From positions 2,401 to 14,030 of the forward strand of contig DBEG01000105.1 in assembly GCA_002293965.1 (NCBI GenBank): 11,630 nt of DNA, given 5' to 3'. The position numbers and the translations under genes are program-made. How positions within the stretch are numbered: position 1 is the first letter of the stretch; every line of letters starts with the position of its first letter. The notes under the pieces were generated by a model. It was not told where the DNA came from. It did no database searches and saw only the letters and a program-made list of their open reading frames with translations. Shown here in pieces: positions 1 to 7,807 of this stretch. The DNA comes from Actinobacteria bacterium UBA912. Lineage in GTDB: Bacteria > Actinomycetota > Coriobacteriia > Anaerosomatales > UBA912.

Positions 1-698
1 GCGAGCACCACGGTGTAGGTGCCTGGATCGAGTGTCCCTGCGTTCTTGGTGCGCACCGCAAGTGAAGCCGCCTGCTCGCCAAGCGCATCGGCGTCGAGTC
101 CGCCTGCATCCGCCGAGAAGAACGACGCCCAGCCGGAGCCGCCCGAGTCCTCCATCGAGAGCACCGTGGCGCGTGTGGCGGCCATCGGCGCCGCTGCGCG
201 GACCCCGTGGGTGTTCGCGATGGCGACCGCCTGGTCGGTGACGGCGATTCCGCCCGCTGCCTTCAGTCCCTGCGCCGAGGAGTGCCCGATGATCGTTGCG
301 GCCGCAGTCGCCCGCGCGGTCTCGTCGAAGCGCAAGGTAGCCTCGCTAGCCGGGCCGCCAGCAGGGGTGGCTCCAGCCGTGGGCTGCGGCAGCCCCGGGA
401 AGCTCTCGTCGGGCTGCGAGGAACTCGCAGCGGCAACAGCGGCCTGCGCACATCGCCGAAGCGACTCGGGATCGAGGCGGTTGGTGGCCGCCACTCCCGA
501 TCGCTTGCCGAGCACGGCGCGGATCGAGACCTGGGCATCGCTCTCGCTCACGTTCTGGTGGATGCGGTTGGCGGCGAAGCGGGTGAGCGAAGCCGATCCG
601 GCGCTTACGACGACCTCGGCCTCTTGTGCGCCAGCGGCCACTGCGGCCGCAAGCGCTTCCTCGGCGAGTCGGAGGGCTTGCTCGACATTCGCGCTCAT
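1..698 (-). CDS. tldE: TldE/PmbA-family protein, partial (C-terminal part beyond left edge)
   Basis: This is the non-catalytic partner of the TldD/TldE zinc metalloprotease, which in known systems cleaves unfolded or extended peptides such as RiPP leader regions and the CcdA antitoxin. I translated it by hand: 232 codons are open from ATG at 698 to the window edge, with no stop. The N-terminal segment LTRFAANRIHQNVSESDAQ (about residues 43-61) is the family's typical N-terminal signature, followed by an Arg-Ala-Val-Leu-Gly-Lys-Arg-Ser-Gly stretch. The last visible residues read PGTYTVVLA, a common mid-protein motif in this family. No HExxxH is seen in the visible part, as expected for TldE. 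The start overlaps the tldD stop as ATGA (TGA 697-695), indicating translational coupling. The family call is firm; TldE rather than a second TldD rests on position and on the zinc motif being in the neighbour. Confidence 0.9.
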   Translation of the reverse strand, partial: MSANVEQALRLAEEALAAAVAAGAQEAEVVVSAGSASLTRFAANRIHQNVSESDAQVSIRAVLGKRSGVAATNRLDPESLRRCAQAAVAAASSSQPDESFPGLPQPTAGATPAGGPASEATLRFDETARATAAATIIGHSSAQGLKAAGGIAVTDQAVAIANTHGVRAAAPMAATRATVLSMEDSGGSGWASFFSADAGGLDADALGEQAASLAVRTKNAGTLDPGTYTVVL

Positions 699-2137
699 CG
701 GCCCACCCCCACACTCAGGCCACGGAAGCGGGCGGGCGCGGCACCGTGCGCGACGTGCGCGACCTGCATCGGCTCGCCTTTGCCGCAGTTGGGGATCCCC
801 CAGACGCGCCAGTGCTCTGCGGAGCAGATCGCATCGCAAGAGTTCCAGAAGCGCGGCGTCATGCCGGTGTAGTTGGGGCTCTTGATCATCTTGGTCAGCT
901 TCCCGTTCTCGATGAGCCAGCCGATCTCACAACCGAACTGGAAGTTCAGCCGCTTGTCATCGATCGACCAGGAGTTGTTGGTCTCCAGGTAGATGCCGCG
1001 ATCCGTGTCGGCGATGAGGTCGTCGAGGCTCCAAACGCCTGGTTCGAGCGAGACGGTCGTCATGCGGATCAGCGGGATGCGGTTCCACCCGTCGGCGCGC
1101 ATGCAGGCGTTGCTGCTCTGCCCGAGCACCGTGGCGGACTCACGCGAGGTCAGAAAGCCAGCGAACGAGCCGTTCGTGATGATGGGGCTGCGCTGCGCAG
1201 GCACGCCCTCGTCGTCGTATCCGAAGCTGCCGAGCGAACCCGGAATCGTCGCATCGGCGGTGACGTTGACGTGCTCGGAGCCGTATTGCAGTACCCCAAG
1301 GTCTTCCAAGCCGAGGAACGACGTCCCCGCGAAAGCCGCCTCGTCGCCGAGCACGCGATCGAGCTCCGTCGGATGTCCGATCGACTCGTGGACCTGCAAG
1401 GCGAGCTGACTGCCGTCGATGATGACATCGAACTCGCCGCTAGGACACGGCTCCGCCGAAAGCAGGGCCGCAGCCTGCTCCGCGATGCGTGGCGCGTTGC
1501 CGAGCAGATCCAACCGCTCGATGGCCTCCCATCCGCCCTGCACCCAGTCCCCGCCATGCGAGTTGGGCCACGAGCGAGACAGCACCTCGCCGTCGGCGAT
1601 CGCGAAAGCGGTGAAGCCACCGCCAGACTCGAAGTACTCCTGCTCGATATACGAACCCTCGCTCGAACCGAAGTACTTGCGCACCCGATGAAAGCCGAGC
1701 GAGGACTTGGTGAGCTTCACGGCCGACTCGGCGCGCAACAGTGCATCCACGCCACTCAGCAGCTCAAGCTTGGTAGCGAGCGGGACCGTGAATGGGTCGA
1801 TCTCGCACGGACCGCTCCACCTGTCGGTGACGGGCTCGAGCGGGTCGAAGACCACGGGCGCGCCGGCACACAGCGCCGAGGCCCGCGCGATGGCGACCGC
1901 GCTTCTCGCGACTTGCGCCGCGGTCGTCTCGGAAAGCTCGGCAGATGCCGAGAAACCCCAGGCGCCGTCGACGAGCACTCGCACGCCGATACCCAGTGAT
2001 TCGGTGGATTCTATCCCCTCTACCTTGCCGTCGGCGACCGCGAGCATCTCACTTGCGGTGTCGACCACCCGCACGTCGGCCCAGGAGGCCCCGGCTAGCG
2101 CAGCGCTGTTCAGCGCAGCATCGATATACGCCCTCAT
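695..2137 (-). CDS. tldD: TldD zinc metalloprotease subunit
   Basis: This is the catalytic subunit of the TldD/TldE heterodimeric metalloprotease, a cytosolic enzyme known for maturing microcin B17-type RiPPs and degrading CcdA. The 480-residue product has the usual family length. The zinc motif HESIGH lies at residues 250-255 (H250, E251, H255). The likely third ligand is C451 in PNCGKGEPMQ, in the conserved C-terminal block that ends HGAAPARF. These residues indicate an active enzyme. The ATG at 2137 is supported by an AGGAG site (2142-2146) four bases upstream, which overlaps the stop codon of the NlpC/P60 gene. Only seven bases separate the two genes, and the 3' end overlaps tldE, so all three are probably one transcript. 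The natural substrate is unknown; no precursor peptide gene is visible nearby. Confidence 0.95.
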   Translation of the reverse strand: MRAYIDAALNSAALAGASWADVRVVDTASEMLAVADGKVEGIESTESLGIGVRVLVDGAWGFSASAELSETTAAQVARSAVAIARASALCAGAPVVFDPLEPVTDRWSGPCEIDPFTVPLATKLELLSGVDALLRAESAVKLTKSSLGFHRVRKYFGSSEGSYIEQEYFESGGGFTAFAIADGEVLSRSWPNSHGGDWVQGGWEAIERLDLLGNAPRIAEQAAALLSAEPCPSGEFDVIIDGSQLALQVHESIGHPTELDRVLGDEAAFAGTSFLGLEDLGVLQYGSEHVNVTADATIPGSLGSFGYDDEGVPAQRSPIITNGSFAGFLTSRESATVLGQSSNACMRADGWNRIPLIRMTTVSLEPGVWSLDDLIADTDRGIYLETNNSWSIDDKRLNFQFGCEIGWLIENGKLTKMIKSPNYTGMTPRFWNSCDAICSAEHWRVWGIPNCGKGEPMQVAHVAHGAAPARFRGLSVGVGR

Positions 2138-2141
2138 TGAA

Positions 2142-2146
2142 CTCCT
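2142..2146 (-). promoter_or_regulatory. Ribosome binding site of tldD
   Basis: AGGAG on the minus strand, four bases before the tldD ATG. It overlaps the TAG stop (2147-2145) of the upstream NlpC/P60 gene, so ribosomes finishing that gene reach the tldD site directly. It supports the start at 2137. Confidence 0.6.
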
Positions 2147-3419
2147 AGTCGATTGAGGTCAGCGGATTCCCCACGTTGACCCGCGCCCCCGAAGGCGGGC
2201 TCGTGCGTGGAACCCAATTGTAACGCCGAGCGCCAGCATAGTCACGCCGACTGGCGAGTGAATCCAGGCTCACGAAATCGCCGGTGCGGGGAGCGTGGAT
2301 GAAGTAGCCGCCGCCCACATACATCCCGACGTGATGGATTGGCGAGCCGAAGAACACCGCATCCCCTGGTTGAAGCGCCGAGGGGACGATCCTTTCACCA
2401 ACCCTGAACTGGGCACCCGAGTAGTGAGGCAGCGTCACCCCATGCTGGAGGAACACGTACCGCATGAGGCCAGAGCAGTCGAATGCGGCCGGGGTCTTTC
2501 CGCCCCACAGATACGGGACTCCGTAGTAGGCGAAGGCGGTCTCGACCGGCGTTCCGGGTACCACCTGGATCCCAGCCCTGTTGGCACCGGAGATGATCGA
2601 GCGCAGAAGCGCGGCCTCCTCGGCTTGGCGCTGGGAAGCGTGCTCGTCGAGTAGGTCTAGCAGCTCGGTCTGCGCGTTGGCGAGCATCGCCTGGCGATCC
2701 TGGATGCGCATCATCACCTCGAGCTGACGGGCCTCCAGCTCGAACTCGAGGCTCACCGCTTGCTCCTGTGCGACGCGCAGCTCCTCGGCCTTCTCGCGAA
2801 CGAAGTCGCGCTGGGCCCTCAGAGTCGCAGCGATCTCGGCATCTGCGGCCCCGACATCGTTGAGGAATCGCGCCCGCTTGATGAGGTCGCCTAGGGATTC
2901 CGATCCAAACAGGACTTCGACGGCGGCGAACGTCCCCTCACGGTAGATTGCGGCTGCACGCTCGCTGAGCGTTTCATTCTGGACCGCCAGTGCGGCTTCC
3001 GCATTGGCAAGATCGACTTCCGATTGCGCGACATCACGCTGCGTCGCCTCGAGGCGGGCGGTGGCCGCATTGTGAGCCTCGGCGGCTATCGAGAGCTCAC
3101 GATCGAGCACCTCGAGCTGGGCCAGGAACTCGTCGAGCAGGGCTTGCCTGCGTGCAAGCTCGGCTCGGAACTCGGCGGTCTGAGCATCGACCGGCACCTC
3201 GACGGGTGAGGTGGCATCGGCAGCGGGTGGCGTGCGGAGACGCGAGGATTCCTGCCGAAGAGTCGCTGTCGGCACGACCGAGGGCGCGGCTTGAGGCGCG
3301 GGCGAAGCGGACTGGGAGGGCGCGGGCATAGCGACAGAACCGGCCGACATGGCGACCGATACGGCCACGGCGACAACGCCGCTCCGAAACAGGAGTCGCG
3401 ACTTGTTGCTACGGGTCAT
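2145..3419 (-). CDS. Secreted coiled-coil NlpC/P60 peptidoglycan endopeptidase
   Basis: Predicted exported cell-wall hydrolase that would cut peptide cross-links or stems in peptidoglycan. The 424-residue product begins with a basic segment and a hydrophobic stretch (about residues 15-30), a signal peptide with likely cleavage near residues 28-33. An Ala/Pro/Ser-rich linker follows (about 31-75), then a long charged helical region (about 80-280) with coiled-coil character. The C-terminal NlpC/P60 domain covers about 288-402. Its catalytic residues are visible: C315 in FDCSGL, H363 in HHVGMYVG and H375 in FIHAP. The order resembles actinobacterial RipA/RipC-like proteins, in which the coiled coil holds the enzyme inactive until a divisome partner binds; that regulation is inferred here. 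I chose ATG 3419 over in-frame GTG 3437 because GAAGGG (3426-3431) lies six bases upstream. It starts a probable operon with tldD and tldE. The functional link to them is unknown. Confidence 0.9.
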   Translation of the reverse strand: MTRSNKSRLLFRSGVVAVAVSVAMSAGSVAMPAPSQSASPAPQAAPSVVPTATLRQESSRLRTPPAADATSPVEVPVDAQTAEFRAELARRQALLDEFLAQLEVLDRELSIAAEAHNAATARLEATQRDVAQSEVDLANAEAALAVQNETLSERAAAIYREGTFAAVEVLFGSESLGDLIKRARFLNDVGAADAEIAATLRAQRDFVREKAEELRVAQEQAVSLEFELEARQLEVMMRIQDRQAMLANAQTELLDLLDEHASQRQAEEAALLRSIISGANRAGIQVVPGTPVETAFAYYGVPYLWGGKTPAAFDCSGLMRYVFLQHGVTLPHYSGAQFRVGERIVPSALQPGDAVFFGSPIHHVGMYVGGGYFIHAPRTGDFVSLDSLASRRDYAGARRYNWVPRTSPPSGARVNVGNPLTSID

Positions 3420-3425
3420 ACACTG

Positions 3426-3431
3426 CCCTTC
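3426..3431 (-). promoter_or_regulatory. Ribosome binding site deciding the NlpC/P60 start
   Basis: GAAGGG on the minus strand, six bases before ATG 3419. An upstream in-frame GTG (3437) would place this site inside the coding region and has no good site of its own, so the later ATG is preferred. Confidence 0.5.
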
Positions 3432-3488
3432 GCGCACCGATCATACTTGCGCACAGAACCATGGACCTCGGCAGCGGCAACAACGATT

Positions 3489-3504
3489 GCAGGGTCAGCC
3501 CTGC
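3489..3504 (-). other. Small perfect hairpin in the leader of the NlpC/P60 gene
   Basis: Perfect 6-bp inverted repeat GCAGGG/CCCTGC with a four-base loop. On the minus strand it is followed by AATCGTTGTTG, which is only moderately T-rich, so it is a poor intrinsic terminator. It lies about 70 bases upstream of the NlpC/P60 start and downstream of the candidate promoter, so it would sit in the 5' leader. Its role is not known. Confidence 0.35.
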
Positions 3505-3520
3505 CTGGACCCACCTGCTG

Positions 3521-3529
3521 ACTATATCA
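3521..3529 (-). promoter_or_regulatory. Candidate extended -10 promoter for nlpC/P60-tldD-tldE
   Basis: Minus-strand TGATATAGT matches an extended -10 element (TGn followed by TATAGT, close to TATAAT). No good TTGACA-like -35 lies 16-18 bases upstream (AGGAAT at 17), which extended -10 promoters can tolerate. The start of transcription would be near 3513, giving a leader of about 94 bases. It sits in the only sizeable intergenic gap, where a promoter is expected. Judged by eye only. Confidence 0.35.
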
Positions 3530-3569
3530 CGCCATCGAGAAGGATTCCTGTAGTTTCAACTGCAAACGT

Positions 3570-3593
3570 GCTGCCATGTTCGAGTCCGGCAGC
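3570..3593 (-). terminator. Weak candidate terminator hairpin after the antiporter operon
   Basis: Inverted repeat GCTGCC/GGCAGC with a 12-base loop, 24 bases past the stop of the last antiporter gene. On the minus strand it is followed by ACGTTTGCAG, which has no real T-run, so Rho-independent termination is doubtful. It is the best hairpin near the operon's 3' end. Confidence 0.25.
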
Positions 3594-3616
3594 CGGCAGA
3601 TGGGGGCGGACTCGGA

Positions 3617-6274
3617 TCAGCGAGCCATCCCGGCGAGTATCGTGCTCATAAACAGCAGGAAGAACACTAGGATCATGGCCATGTTGAAGCTCATGTCGCG
3701 CACATAGCGCTGGATCTGCTTGCGCGTAGCCACGACGTTGGCGAGATCGACCTGCTCGTACATCGCCCAGCCGGTGCGCTCCTGAGTAGCGGCCTCGATC
3801 GCGATGCGCGTCAGGTCGAGCAGGTATCTGGCGGCGTGCTCGACTCGGCCCAGGCCATATGCGTGCCAGCGCGTCGTTGCGCCCGAACCCGAGATGCCCG
3901 ACAGGGCCTCCTGGCTGCGGAAAGCGGCCTGCTGCAACACGGGCAGCGCACCATGGGCGTCGGGAGTCTGGACGAGCCGCAAGTCGAACCGCTCCTCGCT
4001 GAGCAGGGCGTTGACTGCCGAGGATATCTCGGCGAGCACGTCCTCGCCAGCCATCCGTCGCTCGGCAAGCTCCATTGCAGTGTGGGCGATCGTACTTCGG
4101 AAGACCTTGACATCCTCCATCACCGAGGGGAATCGCATTCGGGCGACCTCGGTCTTGCCTGTGCGCACCACTTCGGCGAGTACGGCCAGACGGGTGTTGA
4201 GCAGCCGTTGCGCCATATACACTGCGATTCCGCGAACGGCCTCCACTCGGTCCTGGCCCTCCACCGTGTTCAGGTCGCCGCAGATGCGTAGCCACTCGTG
4301 GGTTCGCTCGACGGAGTATCTCACGGTCGAGCGACACTCTTTCTCGAGATCGATGTACGCTGAGCTGATGAAGCGCTGGGTGCGCGGGCCCGGCGCGCCC
4401 GTGGCTGCGGTGATCAAGAACCGTCTCCAACGGCGAGAGGTGCGTTTCCAGTGCTGCAGGTACTCGGCTCCGAGCTCATCCAACATCCAGGAGACGTGCC
4501 GCAGATACGCCTCGTACGCCCGCTGGGCCAACCCGCAGCCTTTGACGAAGTTCTCGGCGAGCGCGATGTACCAGTGATTCACGCCGAACCAGCGCGGAGC
4601 GTGCAGGTGGAACAGGTGGAACCGCACGCCAGCTGCGAAGATCACGAACCCCAGCACGAAGATTCCCGCGGTAGTGATCAGGTCCGCCGGGCTCAGGAAG
4701 TACTTGTCGAGGAAGTAGGTAAGCGGCTTGGTCGAAAGCGCGAACGCTTCAAGCCCCGGAGCGAATACGCCCTTGAGCAGCAACTGCGGGTAGACGCCCA
4801 AAGCGATGACGGCGGCAGCGAGCAATCCCAGGCCCGCCAGCATCCTGGGAGGAGCCTCGGTCACCTCGGCTCCGTACTCCATCTTTGGCTTGCCCAGGAA
4901 AGTGAACCCGATCAGCTTGATGAAGGAGCAGGCGGTGCCCCCGCACACGAGGAGGAAGATCTTCTCGGCGACGAACAGCGCGGTGCTGTACTCCACCTCG
5001 TATGCCCAGACGAGGGCATGGTGAATCATGCACTTGCTCACGAATCCGTTGAACAGCGGGACCCCTGTGATGCCCGCCGCGGCGATAAGCATGAAGCCGA
5101 AGGTGATGGGCATCTTTCGCCACAAGCCGCCGAGCTTGTACATGTCGAGTTCGCCGGTCCTGAAGGCCACCGCCCCGATTCCCAGGAAGAGCGCGGCTTT
5201 GAAGAGCGCATGGTTGATGATGTGGTACACGCCGCCCGCGAGGCCCATGCCGCCCTCGGCCCCTAGATAGCCGGCGGTGCCGATGCCCACGAGGATGAAC
5301 CCCATCTGACTGACGCTGTGGTACGCGAGCATGCGTTTCGCGTTGTGTTGTCCTAGCGCGAGGATCACCCCGACGACCATGGTGGCGATACCCAGCCACA
5401 GTACCACGAGAGCAAGTTGCGCAGCCATCGCCCAGATCGCCTCGGATGCATCCTCTATGAGCTCCGGACGGAAGAGTGCCGTCACCGTTCGGAAGATGCC
5501 GTACGCCCCGGCCTTGATCATCACCCCGGAAAGCAGCGCGCTTGCGGGTGCGGGCGCAACCGGGTGCGCATCGGGCAGCCAGGTGTGCAGCGGCAGCATG
5601 CCGGCCTTTACTCCGAAGCCAGCAAGCAGGAAGCCGAACGCCACCCATCTCAGCGTCTCATTCCCCTCATCGAAGGTGATCGGCAGGAGCGACCCGTCCC
5701 CACCCAGGCCGAAGGTCAGGAAGATCCCGGCGACCAGCGCCAGTCCTCCCAGGACCGTCATCCACAGGTATTTGATCGCCGCGGACTTCGCCTTGTCGGT
5801 CTGCGTATGGATGACGAACAGGAACGCGATCAAGCCGAGCACCTCGAAGAAGAGGTAGAGCGTGATGAGATCCGCCGCGAGCACCACTCCGAGCATGCCC
5901 GAAAGCGCGATGAGGCTGACGCAGTGGTAGCGGTCGTGGTTCTTCTCGTGCTTGAGGTAGTCGAGCGAGTAGAGGGTGGCGCACACCCACACGAAGGTCG
6001 TGAACAGTGCGAACAACATGCCGAAGGGATCCGCCATGAAGCTGATCTCCCCGATCAGCACCGGGATGTCGAAGCCCACTCGCTTCTCGGCGGTCACAAG
6101 AGGGATCAGCGCGGCTGCTCCTGCCAAAGCGCCCATCGTTGCGAAGACCATGAACCAGTCGCGTACGCCGGGGTTCCACCTACCCAAGGGGTAGACGGCC
6201 AGCGCGCACGCCAGCGGCCAGAACACCAGCAGCGCCGGGAGCGGGTGGACGATCATCTGTAGCGCTTCGGTCAT
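3617..6274 (-). CDS. NuoL/M-MrpD-like antiporter subunit with a large helical C-terminal extension
   Basis: Membrane ion-translocation subunit of the NuoL/M/N-MrpD family, last of four in the operon. The core (about residues 10-520) carries the expected channel residues: E144 in helix 5 (YLFFEVLG), K223 in helix 7 (GFGVKAG), K254 in helix 8 (VMIKAGAY), K359 (NHALFKAAL) and K414 in helix 12 (GFVSK). The loop LPDAHPVAPAPASALLSG is typical of D-type subunits. At 885 residues it is far longer than the usual 480-600. After an extra membrane helix (about 531-552) come a basic patch (WKRTSRRWRR, 609-618), about 220 soluble helical residues (640-860) that I cannot assign, and a last membrane helix (about 862-882). 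No CxxC or Fe-S motif is seen in the extension. The frame is continuous, so this is one gene. AGGGG (6281-6285), six bases before ATG 6274, supports the start, and the upstream gene ends nine bases away. Confidence 0.9.
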   Translation of the reverse strand: MTEALQMIVHPLPALLVFWPLACALAVYPLGRWNPGVRDWFMVFATMGALAGAAALIPLVTAEKRVGFDIPVLIGEISFMADPFGMLFALFTTFVWVCATLYSLDYLKHEKNHDRYHCVSLIALSGMLGVVLAADLITLYLFFEVLGLIAFLFVIHTQTDKAKSAAIKYLWMTVLGGLALVAGIFLTFGLGGDGSLLPITFDEGNETLRWVAFGFLLAGFGVKAGMLPLHTWLPDAHPVAPAPASALLSGVMIKAGAYGIFRTVTALFRPELIEDASEAIWAMAAQLALVVLWLGIATMVVGVILALGQHNAKRMLAYHSVSQMGFILVGIGTAGYLGAEGGMGLAGGVYHIINHALFKAALFLGIGAVAFRTGELDMYKLGGLWRKMPITFGFMLIAAAGITGVPLFNGFVSKCMIHHALVWAYEVEYSTALFVAEKIFLLVCGGTACSFIKLIGFTFLGKPKMEYGAEVTEAPPRMLAGLGLLAAAVIALGVYPQLLLKGVFAPGLEAFALSTKPLTYFLDKYFLSPADLITTAGIFVLGFVIFAAGVRFHLFHLHAPRWFGVNHWYIALAENFVKGCGLAQRAYEAYLRHVSWMLDELGAEYLQHWKRTSRRWRRFLITAATGAPGPRTQRFISSAYIDLEKECRSTVRYSVERTHEWLRICGDLNTVEGQDRVEAVRGIAVYMAQRLLNTRLAVLAEVVRTGKTEVARMRFPSVMEDVKVFRSTIAHTAMELAERRMAGEDVLAEISSAVNALLSEERFDLRLVQTPDAHGALPVLQQAAFRSQEALSGISGSGATTRWHAYGLGRVEHAARYLLDLTRIAIEAATQERTGWAMYEQVDLANVVATRKQIQRYVRDMSFNMAMILVFFLLFMSTILAGMAR

Positions 6275-6280
6275 CGGGCG

Positions 6281-6285
6281 CCCCT
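6281..6285 (-). promoter_or_regulatory. Ribosome binding site of the 885-residue antiporter gene
   Basis: AGGGG, six bases upstream of ATG 6274. It overlaps the TAG stop (6286-6284) of the preceding gene, supporting coupled translation and this start. Confidence 0.5.
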
Positions 6286-7792
6286 ATCGGAAGAACTGTT
6301 CGACTGCTTTGGCGGCCAGGGAGAGAGGCATTCCCGGCAGGGTGGCGGTAAGCCCCAGTACGATGGTGAGGCCGGACGCGATCACAGTAGGTATCAGCAT
6401 GCCGAGCGGCGCCTCGGCGGCGTCGGGGTCATCGGTGTCGGCCCCGGATTGCTCCACAGCTGGTGGCTCCAAGAAGTAGGCGGCATACACTATGGGCAGC
6501 AGGTAGATTGCCGCCAGCAGGGCTCCGCCCAGAAGGACGATCAGGTAGAGCGGTTGGTCGGCCTGCAGGATGCCCTGGCCCAGGTACCACTTGCTCACGA
6601 ATCCCGACAGCGGCGGCGTCCCGATCATCCCCAGGGTGGCGAGCGCGAAGGCGGCCATCGTGATCGGCATCCGTTTGGCGATGCCTCGCATCTCGCTCAC
6701 ATTGCGGATCCCCGCCCGCGTGATGAGCAAGCCAGCGCAGAGGAACAGAGCCCCCTTCATGAAAGCGTGGTTCGTGATGTGGATGATGGCTCCAGAGGTT
6801 GCCTCGGCAGTGAGCAGTGCGATCCCAAGAGTCACGTAGGCCATCTGGCTGATCGTCGAATACGCCAGTCGGCGCTTGAGGTTGTCTTGGTTCACGGCGA
6901 GCACCGCCGCGAAGAATACGGTGAATCCCGCGATCGCCGCCATGTACGGCATCACGTTGAGGAGCGCGAGCAATTCGACCCCGAACACCTGGTAGACCAC
7001 CCGCATTATGCCGAAGGAGCCCGCTGCTACCATCACGCCGGACAGCACCGCCGAGAAGGGAGCCGGCGCGGCGGGATGCGCATCAGGGACCCAGCCGTGC
7101 AGCGGCACGAGCGCTGCCTTCACGCCGAACCCGGCGAGGAAGCACCAGAAGATCAGCAGCAGCCAGGAGTGGTCCATCCCTGCGTCGAGAAGCGGGACAG
7201 CCGAGAGGGTCTGTGCGCCAGCGACAAAGAAGGTGAGCACCACTCCGAGCAACACCAGAGAGCCACCCAGCAGGATGTAGACGATGTACTTCGTTCCCGC
7301 CGCAATCGCCTCGGGTGTCTCCTCGTGGACGATGAGCGGATAGGTGAGCACCGAAAACAACTCGTAGAAGATGAGGAACGTCAGCAAGTTGCCGGAGTAT
7401 GCCACGCCCATGGTCCACGCTAGGCACAGCATGAAGAACGCGTAGTACCGACCCTGACGATGCCCGTGCTTCATGTAACCGTCGGAATAGACGAGCCCCA
7501 GCAGCCAAAGGCAAGCGACAGTAGCACCGAAAAGTGCGCCGAGAGCATCGACCCTCATGTAGAGCCATATCTCCGGAGTCATCTGCAGGATGTGGAGTTC
7601 GTAGACCGTGCCTCGGAGCACCCCTGGCAACAGGCTTAGCGATAGAACTGCGGTTACCGAGCAGATCGCCCCCAGGCCGATAGCTCGTACCCTACTCGAG
7701 ATGCGCTGAAGCCGCACGGCGGCAACAGCACCCACCATAGGCAGCAACACCGCCATCAGCGGAAGGACTGACATCACCCGATCTACCTCCAT
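6284..7792 (-). CDS. NuoM/MrpD-like antiporter subunit lacking the helix-8 lysine
   Basis: Multi-pass cation/proton translocation subunit of the NuoL/M/N-MrpD family, 502 residues, third of four in the row. Helix 5 Glu is E144 (IFYELF), helix 7 Lys is K225 (GFGVKAALVPLH), the NHAFMKGALF block supplies K346, and helix 12 has K401 (GFVSKWYLG). The loop VPDAHPAAPAPFSAVLSGVM is of the D type. However, the position that holds Lys in helix 8 of the neighbouring subunits is Ala (A256 in GVMVAAGSFG). It shares a block with the preceding gene's product near residues 55-63 (LPGxLRGTVY) and a C-terminal GMPxSLA, so the two look like tandem-duplication products. The gene begins 15 bases after the previous stop. 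ATG 7792 is chosen; GTG 7777 or ATG 7774 are alternatives, because a GGAGGT lies just inside the gene ahead of them. Confidence 0.92.
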   Translation of the reverse strand: MEVDRVMSVLPLMAVLLPMVGAVAAVRLQRISSRVRAIGLGAICSVTAVLSLSLLPGVLRGTVYELHILQMTPEIWLYMRVDALGALFGATVACLWLLGLVYSDGYMKHGHRQGRYYAFFMLCLAWTMGVAYSGNLLTFLIFYELFSVLTYPLIVHEETPEAIAAGTKYIVYILLGGSLVLLGVVLTFFVAGAQTLSAVPLLDAGMDHSWLLLIFWCFLAGFGVKAALVPLHGWVPDAHPAAPAPFSAVLSGVMVAAGSFGIMRVVYQVFGVELLALLNVMPYMAAIAGFTVFFAAVLAVNQDNLKRRLAYSTISQMAYVTLGIALLTAEATSGAIIHITNHAFMKGALFLCAGLLITRAGIRNVSEMRGIAKRMPITMAAFALATLGMIGTPPLSGFVSKWYLGQGILQADQPLYLIVLLGGALLAAIYLLPIVYAAYFLEPPAVEQSGADTDDPDAAEAPLGMLIPTVIASGLTIVLGLTATLPGMPLSLAAKAVEQFFR

Positions 7793-7807
7793 GACACTAC
7801 TCTCCCC

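Noticed and set aside
626..1999. Long plus-strand open frame (457 codons) opposite tldD
   Set aside because: It is antisense to a gene with clear catalytic motifs, its translation is Arg/Ala/Glu-rich with no domain, and such mirror frames are common in GC-rich DNA.
3440..3445. Second -10-like hexamer TATGAT upstream of the NlpC/P60 gene
   Set aside because: No TG extension and no -35 at proper spacing, and the resulting transcript would start at the ribosome binding site.
3553..3567. Imperfect palindrome with GTTT/AAAC arms, possible operator
   Set aside because: Only four paired bases at each end with internal mismatches; not distinguishable from chance.
3575..3600. tRNA-like T-loop (GGACTCGAAC on the minus strand)
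   Set aside because: No matching acceptor, D or anticodon stems around it; chance similarity.
3522..4430. Minus-strand open frame of about 300 codons running out into the intergenic gap
   Set aside because: It lies in another frame within the extended antiporter gene; its product is Arg/Pro/Gly-rich and low in complexity, without membrane helices or motifs.
3804..4577. Plus-strand open frame of 257 codons opposite the antiporter C-terminal extension
   Set aside because: Antisense shadow with an Arg/Ser-rich translation; the opposite frame is continuous with the antiporter core and ends in a plausible membrane helix.
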